Shown here: piece by piece, positions 20,093-31,608 of the stretch
How the letters are laid out: each line of letters opens with the position of its first letter
How positions within the stretch are numbered: position 1 is the stretch's first letter
Assembly (NCBI GenBank): GCA_015179025.1
Contig: WHUX01000016.1
Span: 496,001 to 560,000 of the forward strand
Direction of reading: 5' to 3'
Length of the DNA stretch: 64,000 bases
Source of the DNA: Terfezia claveryi
Taxonomy: Eukaryota > Ascomycota > Pezizomycetes > Pezizales > Pezizaceae
Notes under the pieces: generated by a model
Seen by the model: only the letters and a program-made list of their open reading frames with translations
Databases searched by the model: none
What the model was told of the DNA's origin: nothing
Made by a program: the position numbers and the translations under genes

Positions 20093-22577
20093 TTTTATCG
20101 TCTAGGTGTTTGTTTGGTATAGTTGGTATTGAGAACGGGAAGCGCTGGAGCGACAGATGAGTGACTGATCCGCCTCAGTTGAAATGCATGTCGATACTAT
20201 TTATTGCAATGATGATATAGATTCTTAAGCAAGTGCCCATTTGCCTTAAGGGTTTCGAAGCACGATCATAACACCCAGCAATCTTATCTTGGAGCAGTGA
20301 TCAGACTACAGCACCAATTCCTATTGCCACTCAAACGGTTCTTATCTCTTTCGGTGCGTGTATCCGGTGTTGTTAACTCCAAGCCTCGACTCGACTAGGA
20401 GGACGGTGATTCAAGATTCAGGCAGACGGAGGGAGCTGAAGTCTTGAGAAGAATGGAGACGAAGTCGAAAGAGCCTGACCATGACTATCTTTATACTACT
20501 TTGGTGCCACATTCATCCATATCTAGGTCCGAGACTACTTATCCTCCACAATCTGTATCCCGAGTTATGGTCTAAATGAGACGAGAAGAAATCGATCGGC
20601 ACGAACGACAGATCAAGACTCCTCGCAGCGCGGGGGGTATGACGCATGCACATTAGCAGACGCGACTGCGCTGTACAAGGGGGCCTTTGTTCGACATAGA
20701 TTCATCACAGTACAATCAAAACCCGCCATGGGTAACAACACTACCAGAGAACAGCGAAACCCCAAGCAAGAACGTCAGTGTATGCTTTAGGACCTTGGAA
20801 ATTAGGCATCTTGTTATTCGCGGGTTTTAACGGAATGTCTAGAGCATAAGTGATTGGTACCGGTAGTGTTCACTAACCCCTCAGATTATCGGTCGGTGTA
20901 CATGTCCGACTCTATGGTAACCCTGAAGCGACATTGACACTGAGATCGAGAAGACTAATGGGCTACATTGACTTACTAGCTATGTTCATGAAGCTGATAA
21001 TAGGCGTTAGGTGATAGACTTTACTACACAGAATATTAGGTACTTTCAAGTCATACGTGTAATCCACGACGTTACGCATCGATATCAACTACGCTCTACC
21101 AGGGCTCCTCTTACAGATTCGCCAGAAAATGCTTCTGACTCTATCTGGATTTGCCTGCAGGTAAACTATCCACCACGGAAAGGATCACGATCGAGATAAT
21201 ACTTACAGATTGGCCTTCAAATTCATCTTGTTGTATATACCTCGGAAATGGATGATGGCAGGCCGCCCAGTATTATAATGGTGCACATATGACGATACCC
21301 ACGGGTCCATGTGCATTAGTGCGGGGGCGAGCTTAAAGGTTGTCTTTTGGAGTATGCTGGACTTATTGCTGCGTGAAATAGTCTAACAAATTTCATGCAT
21401 GAACGTGAAAAAGTTGTGGGGGACGCGGTAATTAGCATAGATAGATCCTGGCTACTTCAAGCCGATTCATGTAGACTTTTTTTAATTAAGTTACTTCATA
21501 TTCTGAAATATAGGCGCATTTGTTTTCTCTCGGCAGAGTCGGCACTATATAGCTATTGCATTAGCCCTTCAACCGTGCCAAACAGGTAGGCAGGCCGCTG
21601 GCCCAAGTGTTTCACGTACTTCCTATAACATTTTTACACGTTCTAGAAGACTGCCATTACGTCTTTCACCTTAAGGTATGACATATTATACTTCCCATAC
21701 TGAGCCCTACCGGTACCGGTAGCAGTAGAACATGTGTTCGGGCCTTTGATAAGACAACTCCACGTAGCAATGTTATACGTTAGAAGCTAGACTATCTGCA
21801 GGTTTTTAATCTACTGAAAGGGGCTGTGTTGGTGCAAGAAACCATTTAATCGTTTTGACAGGCCTAGGCTTGGAAGGTACATGAGATATATATCGTGTCC
21901 CTCTACTTGAACCCCTGCAGCTCTATCCCAGCCGAGAGTCCCATTCGCTTGCTATGCTTACATATGAGAATCACTACATTGGATGCCTTGTTTCCAGAAA
22001 ACCAAATGGATCTAGGTGTCTATGACAGCCACATCCGTTCGAGCCAGTATAGTACCCCCTAATGGCCCCAAGATACTGAAACACGAGTGAGTAGCTATCG
22101 TTATAAGTATGCGTAGTCTCACAAACCAAACTGGGGCTGCCATTGTCAGGGAAATCGTGAAGCCCGAACCTTGATTGGTTCTAGCTAGGCGGAGCAATAC
22201 ACGTGAGCAAAATCCTGTCCAAAATCAATGTCTATCCTCACTAGTCTAATCCAAGTCTGGAATCCCTACCTGACAAGGTGGTTACCTTCAGAACACTATA
22301 TGATCTGTTTATATTTGAGGTAGATATTGAGATCTGATGTGGGGTCAATTACAAATGCAATCTTAAAGTTTAAGTAACCTTGGCCAGCTGAATTAATATA
22401 GATAGAAGGAAGCTCTAATCATACCAAAACACCCAAAAGATTGCTTCATAACTTGAACCATTCCGCCCGGCATAGAGCTTATAGTTAACCTTTTTTTTTT
22501 TTCCTTTAAAAACTAGTTACTCCTATGCGGCTTATAGTTAACTGATACAATGAACTTCCCTTAAAAGAAACTCCCGT
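20093..22577. other. intergenic, no gene seen
   Basis: No conserved coding content was found. CTACCGGTACCGGTAG, a 16-bp palindrome, lies at about 21708-21723. Poly-T and the direct repeat GCTTATAGTTAAC (around 22480 and 22530) precede the pogo-like element. Confidence 0.45.
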
Positions 22578-23785
22578 TACAGGCAAACCTCTATTATAGC
22601 ATACTCTATATATGCATAACCTGTCTATTAGCATAGAGGCAGCCGGCCCGAGTTTGGGACATGGCGAAAATAGCATAACTCTATAATAGCATGCATAGCA
22701 TTTTACCGGTCCCAATCCTGCCAATCCCTAACAAATTACCCTGTATACCTACGACAGTGGCATGGGGGGCGGGGGCGGACCCAACTTATGAAAATTTGCA
22801 GAGTGCGGAGATTTGTGCTTCGATCTCTACACCTACAATAGATACATCTATTGCTATCGATCCTAGTCTACTAGAACAACACAGACTAAACCTCGCATCA
22901 CTCCGCCGTCGAGAGGTTGATGCAACAGAGAGTGAACACTTCCAGTTGTTTCCGCATGCAAAAGGACATCCAAAGGCAACACAGGAGGAGTTGGCATAGT
23001 GGTTTAATGTTAAGTTCAAGAAACAAATTAATCAATCTACTGTATCTCGTATGCTTTATTTGTCCAGAAGTGTTGAAGTATACTGTAATGTTAATATGAG
23101 CTTAGGGATTTTAAAAAGATTTTGAGATGAGCCACCACTTCCGGAAGTAGCAGAAATGCTGTTAACAAGCGACACCAAGCGAGTTCGGCGAGTTCAACAT
23201 CCAGAGTTGGATACAGTCCTATATGGCTGGTTTCTACAGTTTGAGAAACAAGTTCCAATGAGTAGTGAACTTATTAAAGAAAAAGCGGCAATTATCTAGC
23301 AACAGTCTAGCTCTATATCCAACAACAATGGGATCCGGGAATGTTCAGTCTTGCATTTGAGGTGGTAGATGAGACTGCCATTGCAGTACAGCACCTACGG
23401 GGCTGCATAGGAGTACTGAGTATTTAAAAAAAAAAAAAAATTGCAGTACAGCAAGATCTCCATAATCTTGAGCGCCGCTTGGCAGCTCTGCAGCTTCGGA
23501 AACCACAACGGCAAACTCCAATCACATCTTATTTTCAATCTAGCGTAGGTAGTCGAGATAGTGGAGGTAGTGGAGGTAGTGGGAGTAGCGGGGCAGCAGG
23601 GGCAGCAAGGGGAGCGGGGACAAACGGGGGCAGCCGGGGCAGTGCAGGGCTGATGTGTAGCTAGCTTTCATAAATTGGACATTATATTACCATGCTCACG
23701 TGATACAACACAAAACCTCATAACTCTTCTAATAGCATAATAGCCCCTGGTCCCGACGTTATACTATTATGAAGGTTTGCCTGTA
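22578..23785 (+). mobile_element. pogo/Fot-like DNA transposon, internally deleted
   Basis: The ends are exact inverted repeats, TACAGGCAAACCT (22578-22590) and AGGTTTGCCTGTA (23773-23785), including the terminal TA expected for Tc1/mariner-superfamily target duplication. Subterminal repeats of TATAGCATA and TAATAGCATA lie inside both ends. The 1208-bp interior encodes only the N- and C-terminal parts of a CENP-B/pogo-type transposase, with the DDE core gone. It may still be mobilisable in trans by a full-length relative. Confidence 0.8.
22691..23664 (+). pseudogene. CENP-B/pogo-type transposase, N- and C-terminal remnants
   Basis: The first part reads through NLASLRRREVDATESEH and GHPKATQEELA, a stop in place of the next codon, WFNVKFKKQINQSTVSRML (helix-turn-helix), then RVQHPELDTVLYGWF and PMSSELIKEKA, the second CENP-B-type DNA-binding half. 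The frame then breaks around 23300-23460 with a 15-A run, where the catalytic DDE region (about 250 residues in the family) is missing. The end resumes at 23479-23664 with RQTPITSYF followed by a Gly/Ser-rich tail. Stops and the deletion make it non-functional. Confidence 0.72.
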
Positions 23786-24925
23786 TAAGAGACAGTGTTC
23801 CGGTCTGGCTAGAATATGTATGGGAAAATATACCTCGTTATCGGAAACCTCTCGTTATAAGAAAACCCAGCCAATCCCGAATAGTTTTCTTATAACGGGG
23901 ACTTCACTGTATGGACTGTCGTTGAGGTGGCTCTAGAGATCAGTGACGTCATTGCAACCAGTCTAGGCATACCGAATTGGGTAGTTGAGATCTAAATTTG
24001 GTTGCGCGGATCGAGCATGAGGTACCCCGCAGGTGAGGGAATAATTATCCCCATTGGAATCTTGTGCCTGTTGGGTTCGAAAACTCCTGTTTTCGGCGGA
24101 TATGATGTTCGAGCTGCAATTTACCTGTCGTGCTAGGACAAATTGGGTAGTACCTGAGTACGTAGAGGTATTTGTATAGATGACGTACCCCAGAGTCCTC
24201 AGTTCCTTGCAAGAGTTTCCTATAAGTATCTATCATTTCATCTGTTGTATGTCACTATTTCCAGAGTGGGGATCTTAAAAGTATCTGAGACCATAGACTT
24301 TGTATCACTGATGGGGCTGGGAAGAGATTATACTATGTAGTTATTCGATCATTTGTATGGTACATTTGAAGGCCTTACAATAAATATGTAACAAGATTCT
24401 TGTGGAGAAGATAGATACGCGTTAAGTGAGAGGTTTCGACCCCTCTACAGAGTAGTCGTATTATTCAATTTTATTAAGTTTAATTGGAATGATAGAACAT
24501 AATCATACGCATTTGAGGCCTTAAAAGCACGTGATCTAGAGATCTGGGACGTGGAAGACAACCACTTTCCACCAAGCTATGGGACATATGGGTAATAATA
24601 AGCCAATGTGCAATAGTCAATATTGCCAGTGTATTTCTGTTTTTCTTCTATTTTTTATTTTTTTATTTTTTATTTTTTATTTTTTCTTGAAGTCTATACG
24701 TCTGGTATGCGACGGCCCCGTTCCCTCATCTTAAAAGACTCGGTACACCCACGAAACAACGGGCTACATAAACATCCTGCCTCCCGAGCCAAAGGAATAT
24801 CATAACAGATATAACCCCAACCTCCTCCGCCACGTTCTCTGACCGGCCTTCATCCCGTCATAAATATAGCCTCCCCGTTCTGGCCCTCCCCTTAAACACA
24901 AAAGGAAACAACGACCCCTTCCCGC
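23786..24925. other. non-coding, with A/T microsatellite
   Basis: A (T)nA-type microsatellite occupies about 24645-24686. No gene was seen other than the orphan exon that starts at 24926. Confidence 0.45.
23853..23897. repeat. hairpin CGTTATAAGAAAAC / GTTTTCTTATAACG
   Basis: Perfect 14-bp arms separated by 17 bp, close to the pogo-like element and similar in character to the inverted repeat at 4288-4362 (GTTATA-containing arms). It is probably another miniature relative. Confidence 0.6.
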
Positions 24926-25033
24926 TCATACCAGATCCAGGTTCGAGAAGAAGGTCTCAAGCAGATCGACATTGTACTCCTCCCCTCCGTCATTCATCTT
25001 TGTGCACGTAAGGGACATAAGTTTTCGGCATAT
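24926..25033 (-). pseudogene. orphan 3'-terminal exon of an unidentified protein
   Basis: On the minus strand a strong acceptor (TTTTTTACACTGTGCAG) is followed by 36 codons in phase, ending ...EEYNVDLLETFFSNLDLV and TGA (24926-24928). The acidic, amphipathic and well-structured end looks like genuine coding sequence. I could not find a matching upstream exon to the right of 25100. Either the gene is truncated or its upstream introns are long. A chance exon cannot be excluded. Confidence 0.35.
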
Positions 25034-27237
25034 CTGCACAGTGTAAAAAATAATCAACACTATCGATTGATTCACATAAATCGTGATTTCCCAAGACTAT
25101 ACAAGCTATGTACTTGGATTTTGCTATCACACTAGGTGGTTGCCAACTACCTTTTCCATACAGATTTGTATCGTGGCGCCTTGTGCTCACTCTCTCCAAC
25201 TTCCACACTGAATCCAGTATAAAACAAATGTGTCGGTCTCAGTTGTGTGGAGTTCTTGGTAGGTCCCGATCCCCTCAGCTCTAAAGTTGCTTTGCCGAAA
25301 ACCTATGGTCTTGCACTTTACTCAATGTAGATATAGTACAAGACTTCGCGAAAGGGCGGAAACCGTGCTTTGGGGCCTCACTAAGAGATTGATAGAAGAA
25401 AGCAGCGATTCTCATATCCACAGAGGGCTGCTCTTTTTTTTAAGTTCAGATTCGAGACATGAGTAAAACTATGATACCAAATATGTGTTACAGATAATAG
25501 TCGAGGAACTGTAGTTGTAAGTTTGTGAGGTGAATGCCTATCAAAAGCTTCTTTTAATGAATCGTTACTCGTATTATTCAAACTATCAGGCCTAGCTATG
25601 ATGAGGCAGCCTGGTACCACAAAAATTGCCTTTCTTAACCTTCCGCGCCACGTTGCACACTGTTCTTATATGCAACAAACCAGCAGAGATTCTTTCTTCC
25701 TGTAATTTCAAGACATTAGATAGCATAATAATTGGAAATTATCACCCAACCATACGAGATCTTGTATCACAGCATCTGTGCATATGGTCGAATTTGCGAC
25801 TTCTCAGTCACATTTGGCTATATTATCTATGGATGCAAATGCAGGAGGGTCGTTACATTTGAGTGCTAAAGGAGGGGGGTTAATATCCGATTTCCGTCAT
25901 ACTCGCATTCTAGTGAAGAGTCTACACCTTGCAACTACTGCTAATATGACTGCAGCTTTCCTTCTGGTAAATCATTACTTGTATTCAGAGACTCTGGCCT
26001 TGGGCGAGGTGCGCATCCCCTGGGCGGACAGATCTGACGATTATCAAACCCTCCCTGCCCAATTTTGACTGCTGCTGCCGCTAGCTATAGCATAGATGTA
26101 GTGTACTAAGGAACTCCCAGTTCCTGTAAGGTGGCTACTGCAGCTGTATGCCCACACGTCAGGCTGCGCAACCGCCATGTTGGAGTGAGTACTAAAGCCG
26201 GATTGTCAGGGCTTCCACAAAAGGCAACTATCCACAACCAGGCTCTTAGGAAAACTATGGTAAACTCAAGATATCGGAGATTATTGTACTGAAACCGTAC
26301 TTGCGAAGGAATAGCAGTATTGGGGAAAGCATGAAGTAAAATCTGATGTGTGAATAGAACGCTTATAGTAGTTTATAGTGAAAGCCTAAACCTGGAAATC
26401 TTACGATAACATTAATACAGTACCAGGGATCAGTGCATGCGCATGAACTACCGGTAGTGTAGAGGAATGTACATTTATGGCAAATAGAAGCAAATTTTGG
26501 TATATATGTTAAAGGCTAATCAATAGGATGAAGGAAGATGCTGCAGCTGGGTATTCCAGCCTAGATAATAAGCAAATGGTTAAGATAATGCAATGGGACA
26601 CGATGTTACATATTTAATTGAAATCGACTGTGGCCAGCTGCATACGACTCAGACCTGGGCCTGTAAACCTAAACTGGGACATCAATGAAAATAGCAACAC
26701 CTCATGTGGCCTCTTTCCAGCTGATCCACCCTGAAGTACTCTATACGTACTCAAGTAGTCTTACCCCAAACATATATAACCCAAACATACTGTATATACC
26801 CATAGTCAGGAGCAATCCACGGAGGGGTGCTCGGTACACAGCAGCAGCTGCAGACATACATCAGTTAATGCCTCTCCTTTGATTTAGCTATATCATGCAA
26901 ACAAATGCCTTACTGTACACTGTACATGTGGCTGTGCACCATGCGCGGCTCCTACAATATTTCCTTACCAATACTATTGATTCGAGGATTCGCAAGTTCG
27001 CAAACACCTGAAGGGGTCACTTATGCAATTTGGGACACAATTTTGGAGACTATCCATACTGATTTCCCAAAGAATGGGTATATTTATTTGTATCTGAGTT
27101 TGTCTTTGTCACCAAGTCCTGTATTTCCTTTGTGTGAACGAATTAATAATAATAGTAGGTACATACATACTACAGCGGTCGATGAGATACGCTAAAATTA
27201 CATACAAATTGTATCAGTGCGCGCCTTGACCTGAACT
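25034..27237. other. intergenic; weak ORF at 25778-26068
   Basis: The 25778-26068 plus-strand frame has reasonable composition (MVEFATSQSHLAILSMDA...) but no recognised domain. Nothing else is supportable. Confidence 0.4.
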
Positions 27238-27536
27238 TAGTCTGGTTGGCACTGAACTGTATTTTGGTTGCTACAACCAGCTTGGGCTAGGTTATCCCAC
27301 CCATCCCATCGACCGGTCAATCGCTGTAGGCGCGTGAGTCTAAATATACTCCCAATTTGCTATTCGTACTAGTACTCATTCGGTAATCTAGCACGCTTAT
27401 TCAGAAGTATGATTGATGATATACCGAGATGCAGGTCTTGGCACCCAATACTTACGCTTTTCGTCGAGTGGTATGCCCTCTCCAACCTAGTCTGGTTTCT
27501 CCAACCCTCTGGGAGGGTGTTGTGCCAACCAGACTA
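27238..27536. repeat. MITE-like element, 299 bp with perfect 15-bp terminal inverted repeats
   Basis: TAGTCTGGTTGGCAC (27238-27252) and GTGCCAACCAGACTA (27522-27536) are exact inverted repeats with no coding content between them. A second TAGTCTGGTT at 27488-27497 makes a 49-bp hairpin with the right end. The same 15-mer occurs alone at three other places in the window. The TA at each end would fit a TA target duplication. Confidence 0.7.
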
Positions 27537-28475
27537 CTCTCCAACTACTTTCCAATATCATCCAACGTATCCAGTCAAACTTCAATAGCCACATTCGTGG
27601 GCGGCGTCTTTATATGTACAGCTACTAACTGACTGGAATTTGTTCACTGCGTGTATATAGTGCACATAATTTGAGAGTACAACAAAAGTTTACTAATAGC
27701 GCAAAACATCGACATGTACACCACAAGGTGTGATCACACGTGCATGAGCGGGCCAACTTATACATCCTGTGGCTCAAGAACCAATAATGTAAGATGCCAA
27801 GATGCACAACGCTTTTCTGCAACCGCAATGTGGCAGCTTTACCTAAGTGAGTAATCCAACATTACACGACGCCGATCTTGTAAGGTCTATACTTCCTTGG
27901 GAAAGCTACCCGTAATTTTAGAATAACGCTATCGTGCCGAGGGCGGTACCTTACCAAGTAATCTCATGCGGTACGCGTGTGGCCATGCCCAAGAGAATTA
28001 CGGGCCGCATTGTCCAGCTACCCCTCCCCAACGCAACAGTACGGCGCTGTAAAGGCAAGGACACATGAAAAAAGAGGTAAAGAGAAATGAGGAAATATTG
28101 AACGATTGGAGCTCAATACATACATCTCTTCATTTTGCGCTTGAGTTAAGCCAATGGTTCTATGCATGCATGTCTGAGCCCACGTCCCGTCTCCTTCGAT
28201 TCGGAGGAAACTACCGTTAGGCGCCTGTCTTGGAATCGGAGAGTAGAAAAAACAAAATCTAATTTGCGGCCTATATCTGGAAGATAAATTTCATGGGACC
28301 AGACTTAATATAAACCCACATTGCACCCACGTATTTGTGATAGCTACCTGGGAAAAGTGGTAACAATCACTGCCGGTTCCCTTGCTACCTTTCCTACTTC
28401 CAGTCGCATAACCATTCTACACCGGTTCTCACAGGCCCCGGTATAATACGGCTTCTGCAAGTGCACACGTTCAAC
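27537..28475. other. intergenic; promoter side of the DUF3455 gene
   Basis: No gene seen. A TATAATA box (28442-28448) lies about 30 bases upstream of the DUF3455 ATG, so the 5' leader may be short or transcription may start further upstream. Confidence 0.45.
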
Positions 28476-29376
28476 ATGTTCGCCAACTCAATGCCAGTCC
28501 GCACTACCTTCTGCCTGTTGTTCTTGCTGAGCTCCCTCGCGAGAACACTTGCTGTTCCTGCGCCAACGAATACATATGATAAGGTTGAAATGGGAAACTA
28601 CCAGGAATTGCCCCTATGTTGTAAGTTATATATATCTAGGAATATAATTGTTGGCTACTTACTAAGCCCATGTTCACGCAGCGTCCGATGGCATCTGCTT
28701 GTCTCCCCCACCTATGGACTCTAGGCTGGTGGCAGTAGTTCTTGGAGTTGGAACTCAAAATTACACTTGTACTTCACCAACTCAGGCGCCAACTTCAAAC
28801 GTCGCGATTGCAACCTTATACGACATCACTAAATTGGTAGGGTTGGCCCCTGGCGCAGCCCACGCATCTAGCGCGATAGTCATGGCGCTTTCCACTGCAC
28901 AAAACACCCAAAACATCCCGCCCGGGCTAGGCTACCCAGAGATTGGAGAACATCACTTCGAACCAAGATATGGCAAAGGAGCAGTTGCAGTATTCAATGT
29001 ATGGGTAAAGGGGAAGCAACGGAAATTCGTGGGAGGGAAATTGGAGGGAATTCTACCTGCACCAAATTCTTTCCCAGGATCCGTTGATTGGCTGAAGCTC
29101 GGGAGGACAGCCGGCAGTGAGAAAGAGAGTCGTGGGATCAAAGTATGATAGCTCCCATATTTATCATTCGCAAATTCTAAGTATAAGTGGCTGACTAACG
29201 CAAAAATAGTTTGTATATCGTGTTCACACAGCTGGTGGAAAGGCACCAGCAACATGTGAGGGCCTCCAATACGAGCACACTGTGAAGTACGCCACCGAGT
29301 ATTGTGAGTTCTAACCCTGGAATGATATAGAGAATACGGGGCTAATAATGGCGAATTTTCAGGGTTTTACAATTAG
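28476..29376 (+). CDS. secreted DUF3455-family protein, four exons
   Basis: Exons 28476-28620, 28682-29142, 29210-29303 and 29363-29376 encode 237 residues. All three introns are GT-AG (61, 67 and 59 nt) and the second has a CTGACTAAC branch site. An N-terminal signal peptide (FCLLFLLSSLARTLAVPAP) predicts secretion. The body matches the fungal/bacterial DUF3455 pattern: an LGVGTQNYTC core, HHFEP, PGSVDWLKL, then FVYRVHTAGGKAPATC and the closing VKYATEYWFYN. The last codons WFYN lie on a 14-nt exon, and without splicing it the diagnostic C-terminal FY would be lost. The biochemical function of DUF3455 is unknown; members are often cell-surface or stress-associated. An earlier or later ATG (28491, MPVRTTF) is possible. 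Confidence 0.88.
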
Positions 29377-30187
29377 TGTGAACTCCGAATACTAGAGGAA
29401 AACATTATTTCATAGCAGCTGGTGATATATATATTTCAATAATCAATACATAGCTATATAGAGATGATGGGTTGCGAGCTGACCCCAATAACGGAAATGG
29501 CTAGTACTTTCTTTCTGGGGATTTAACGTTAAAGTTGCAGGCCCCTGTATATGTGTGTTAGCATTCGGAATAGTTCTGGAATAATTGGGGTGCCTATGCG
29601 GAGTTGGAATATGAATTTGGTTATTGTCTTATCTTCTACCAGGCTGGATTGTGGACGTTGAGCCAACAAGACCTTGTAACACATACATAATGAGACAGGG
29701 GCATTACAATAGAAAGGGGGTAGAGTACCGTTCTGCCGTAGGGATATATCTATCCAGAGAAGAGCTTTATGGCAATCCTAACAAAAATTGCGTATGCCGT
29801 GGAGACCTGCCTGTCTCTTGTTAGGCACCATGTAGGTACAGTACCTCCGAGGCTCAAAGTACCAGTACCTACCTAAATGTCTCGAATTGCTTTGGGAACA
29901 TACGGACCCGAGACTGCGAGGCAGTGTCATGAATAGGCAGAAAGAACAAGTATCAAACGCGAATACAGAATCACTGGATACAGTCTGCTGGAATAAAGTG
30001 GTAGAAGCCCCTGCAAAAACTTTTCATTAAATTATTAAAAACTATGTTCGTTCCTCATAACGATAACCATAGCTGCCAGATGTACCAAGAAGTAAGCCCA
30101 AACTAAGGATGCTCCTTCAACACAAGTATTGTCCGCGTTAAAACCGTCCCACCATTACCCTAGGATTAAGCCATGTAAAAGATGTAT
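29377..30187. other. intergenic between DUF3455 and CFEM genes
   Basis: The two genes converge, so this holds both 3' ends. No gene seen; the short frame 29624-29824 has no family resemblance. Confidence 0.45.
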
Positions 30188-30745
30188 TTATAGGAACAAG
30201 AAAGCAGCAACGGCGGCACCAGCAGCCCCGAGACCATTTGCACCAGTAGCAGCAGCACCAGTAGAAGAAACAGTCGCGGTTGTGGTGCCGGTGGGATCGT
30301 AGATGATGCTAATCTCTGTGCTGTTGGGGAAAATAGCGGCATGGGGAATAGTGGTTGGGATAGTGACACCAACGCTAAGGCAGATGCTGTAGGCTTGGGC
30401 GATTGTTTCTAATACAATTAGTTTCCAAGTGAATGTAGTATAAGAGCATAGAACGTACTTTGAATGTCGGCTTCACTGCACTTTTGTTCGATGAGACACT
30501 GTTGGACCGAGGGTATGACTGTCTCGTCTGAGCAGATGCATTTCACATTACTGACGGCGCAAGTCCCAACCTCCTGGTTAAAAAACAGTGTCATGATACA
30601 GGGTTCCTGAATTCATAACTTTTGTTAGAATTTGATTGTGTTGGGTATTGAGCCTTAGTGTACTACTCACTGCACATTGGGGCACGCTGAGCTGCGCAAC
30701 AATGCAAGCAGCAAAAGTAGCAAGGACAACGAAAACAAACTTCAT
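30188..30745 (-). CDS. CFEM-domain, GPI-anchored cell-surface protein
   Basis: Three exons on the minus strand (about 30745-30671, 30606-30459, 30408-30188) give about 147 residues. The 25-codon first exon is a signal peptide plus VPQCA; its exact 3' edge (GTGAGT donor) may be off by a base or two. The mature part has the eight spaced cysteines of CFEM: VPQC, EPC, GTC, VKCIC, QQC, QKC and SIC. The domain is followed by a Ser/Thr/Ala-rich linker and a hydrophobic tail GANGLGAAGAAVAAFLFL, as expected for a GPI attachment signal. CFEM proteins bind haem/iron or act in host or surface interactions in fungi. A foldback element begins only 82 bp upstream of the ATG, so its promoter is probably short or carried by that repeat. 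Confidence 0.88.
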
Positions 30746-30827
30746 TTTGTAGGAAATTAAGTAGGTATGGTATGTGATAAGTCCGGTAGTAATTGTAGTG
30801 AAGCAGCAATTGGGGAGAAAACCATTA

Positions 30828-31608
30828 AAAGGCCCTTCGTTTAGTGGAACATGTGTGACCTACAACACTAGACCTATCTCTTATGTAGTCGTGACTTAGT
30901 TGACTCGTTTCTCAGTCTATGCAAGAATTCCGGTGTTATGCATTTTACACACTCAAGCAGGTACTGTACTTCCGCGCCACTCTATGCGTTATCTCTCAGC
31001 GCAGTTGGTAGGCTTGCTTCTATAGGCTGTGGTTATGCTGCAAAATAGGGCCAACGCAACTACAAAGTTGGCTTTGCCGTGCTAGAGAAGCAACCAGAGC
31101 GGTGCTACTGAATACCCTGAAGTGCAACTCAAATGCACGACTGAGACAGGTCTACAGTTGGAGCGCGTAATTCAAAGCATAGAAATGCGTACAGCAATCC
31201 TACCTAACGATCAAGACCAGAGCGCAGGTACAGGTGTAGATGTGTAAATTAAAGCATAGAGCGCGTCTGCCATCCTAGGTGCCTATTGGAGCGATCGCGT
31301 GCACGACCAAAGTATACAGTAAGTAGGTAGGATAGGAGTGCATACAGCAACCCTAAAATACGACGGAGCCTATTTTGTCGTCGGGTGGGCACCCTATTTT
31401 CCGGCCTATAGAAGCAAGCCTACCAACTGCCTACATTGAGTGGCGCCTAAGAAGGTCTACATACCAGCTATGAGCGTGTAAAGGAGAGCACTATGCATAA
31501 CACCGGAATTCTTGCATAGATTCAGAACCAGTCAGACTAAGTCACGACTACATAAGAGATAGGTCTAGTGTTGTAGGTCACACATGTTCCACTAAACGAA
31601 GGGCATTT
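30828..31608. mobile_element. foldback/MITE-like element with about 200-bp inverted arms
   Basis: The left arm 30828-31029 and right arm 31402-31608 are inverted copies. The outer 70 bases are almost identical (CCCTTCGTTTAGTGGAACAT...), and the inner parts (AAGAATTCCGGTGTTATGCAT and TTGGTAGGCTTGCTTCTATA) match with indels between. The centre (about 370 bp) has no ORF but contains its own short repeats (AAAGCATAGA, CAGCAA-CCTA). A weaker echo of the terminal motif, GCGAAGGGTATTTCA, lies just outside at about 31628-31642. No transposase is encoded, so it would be non-autonomous. Confidence 0.88.
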
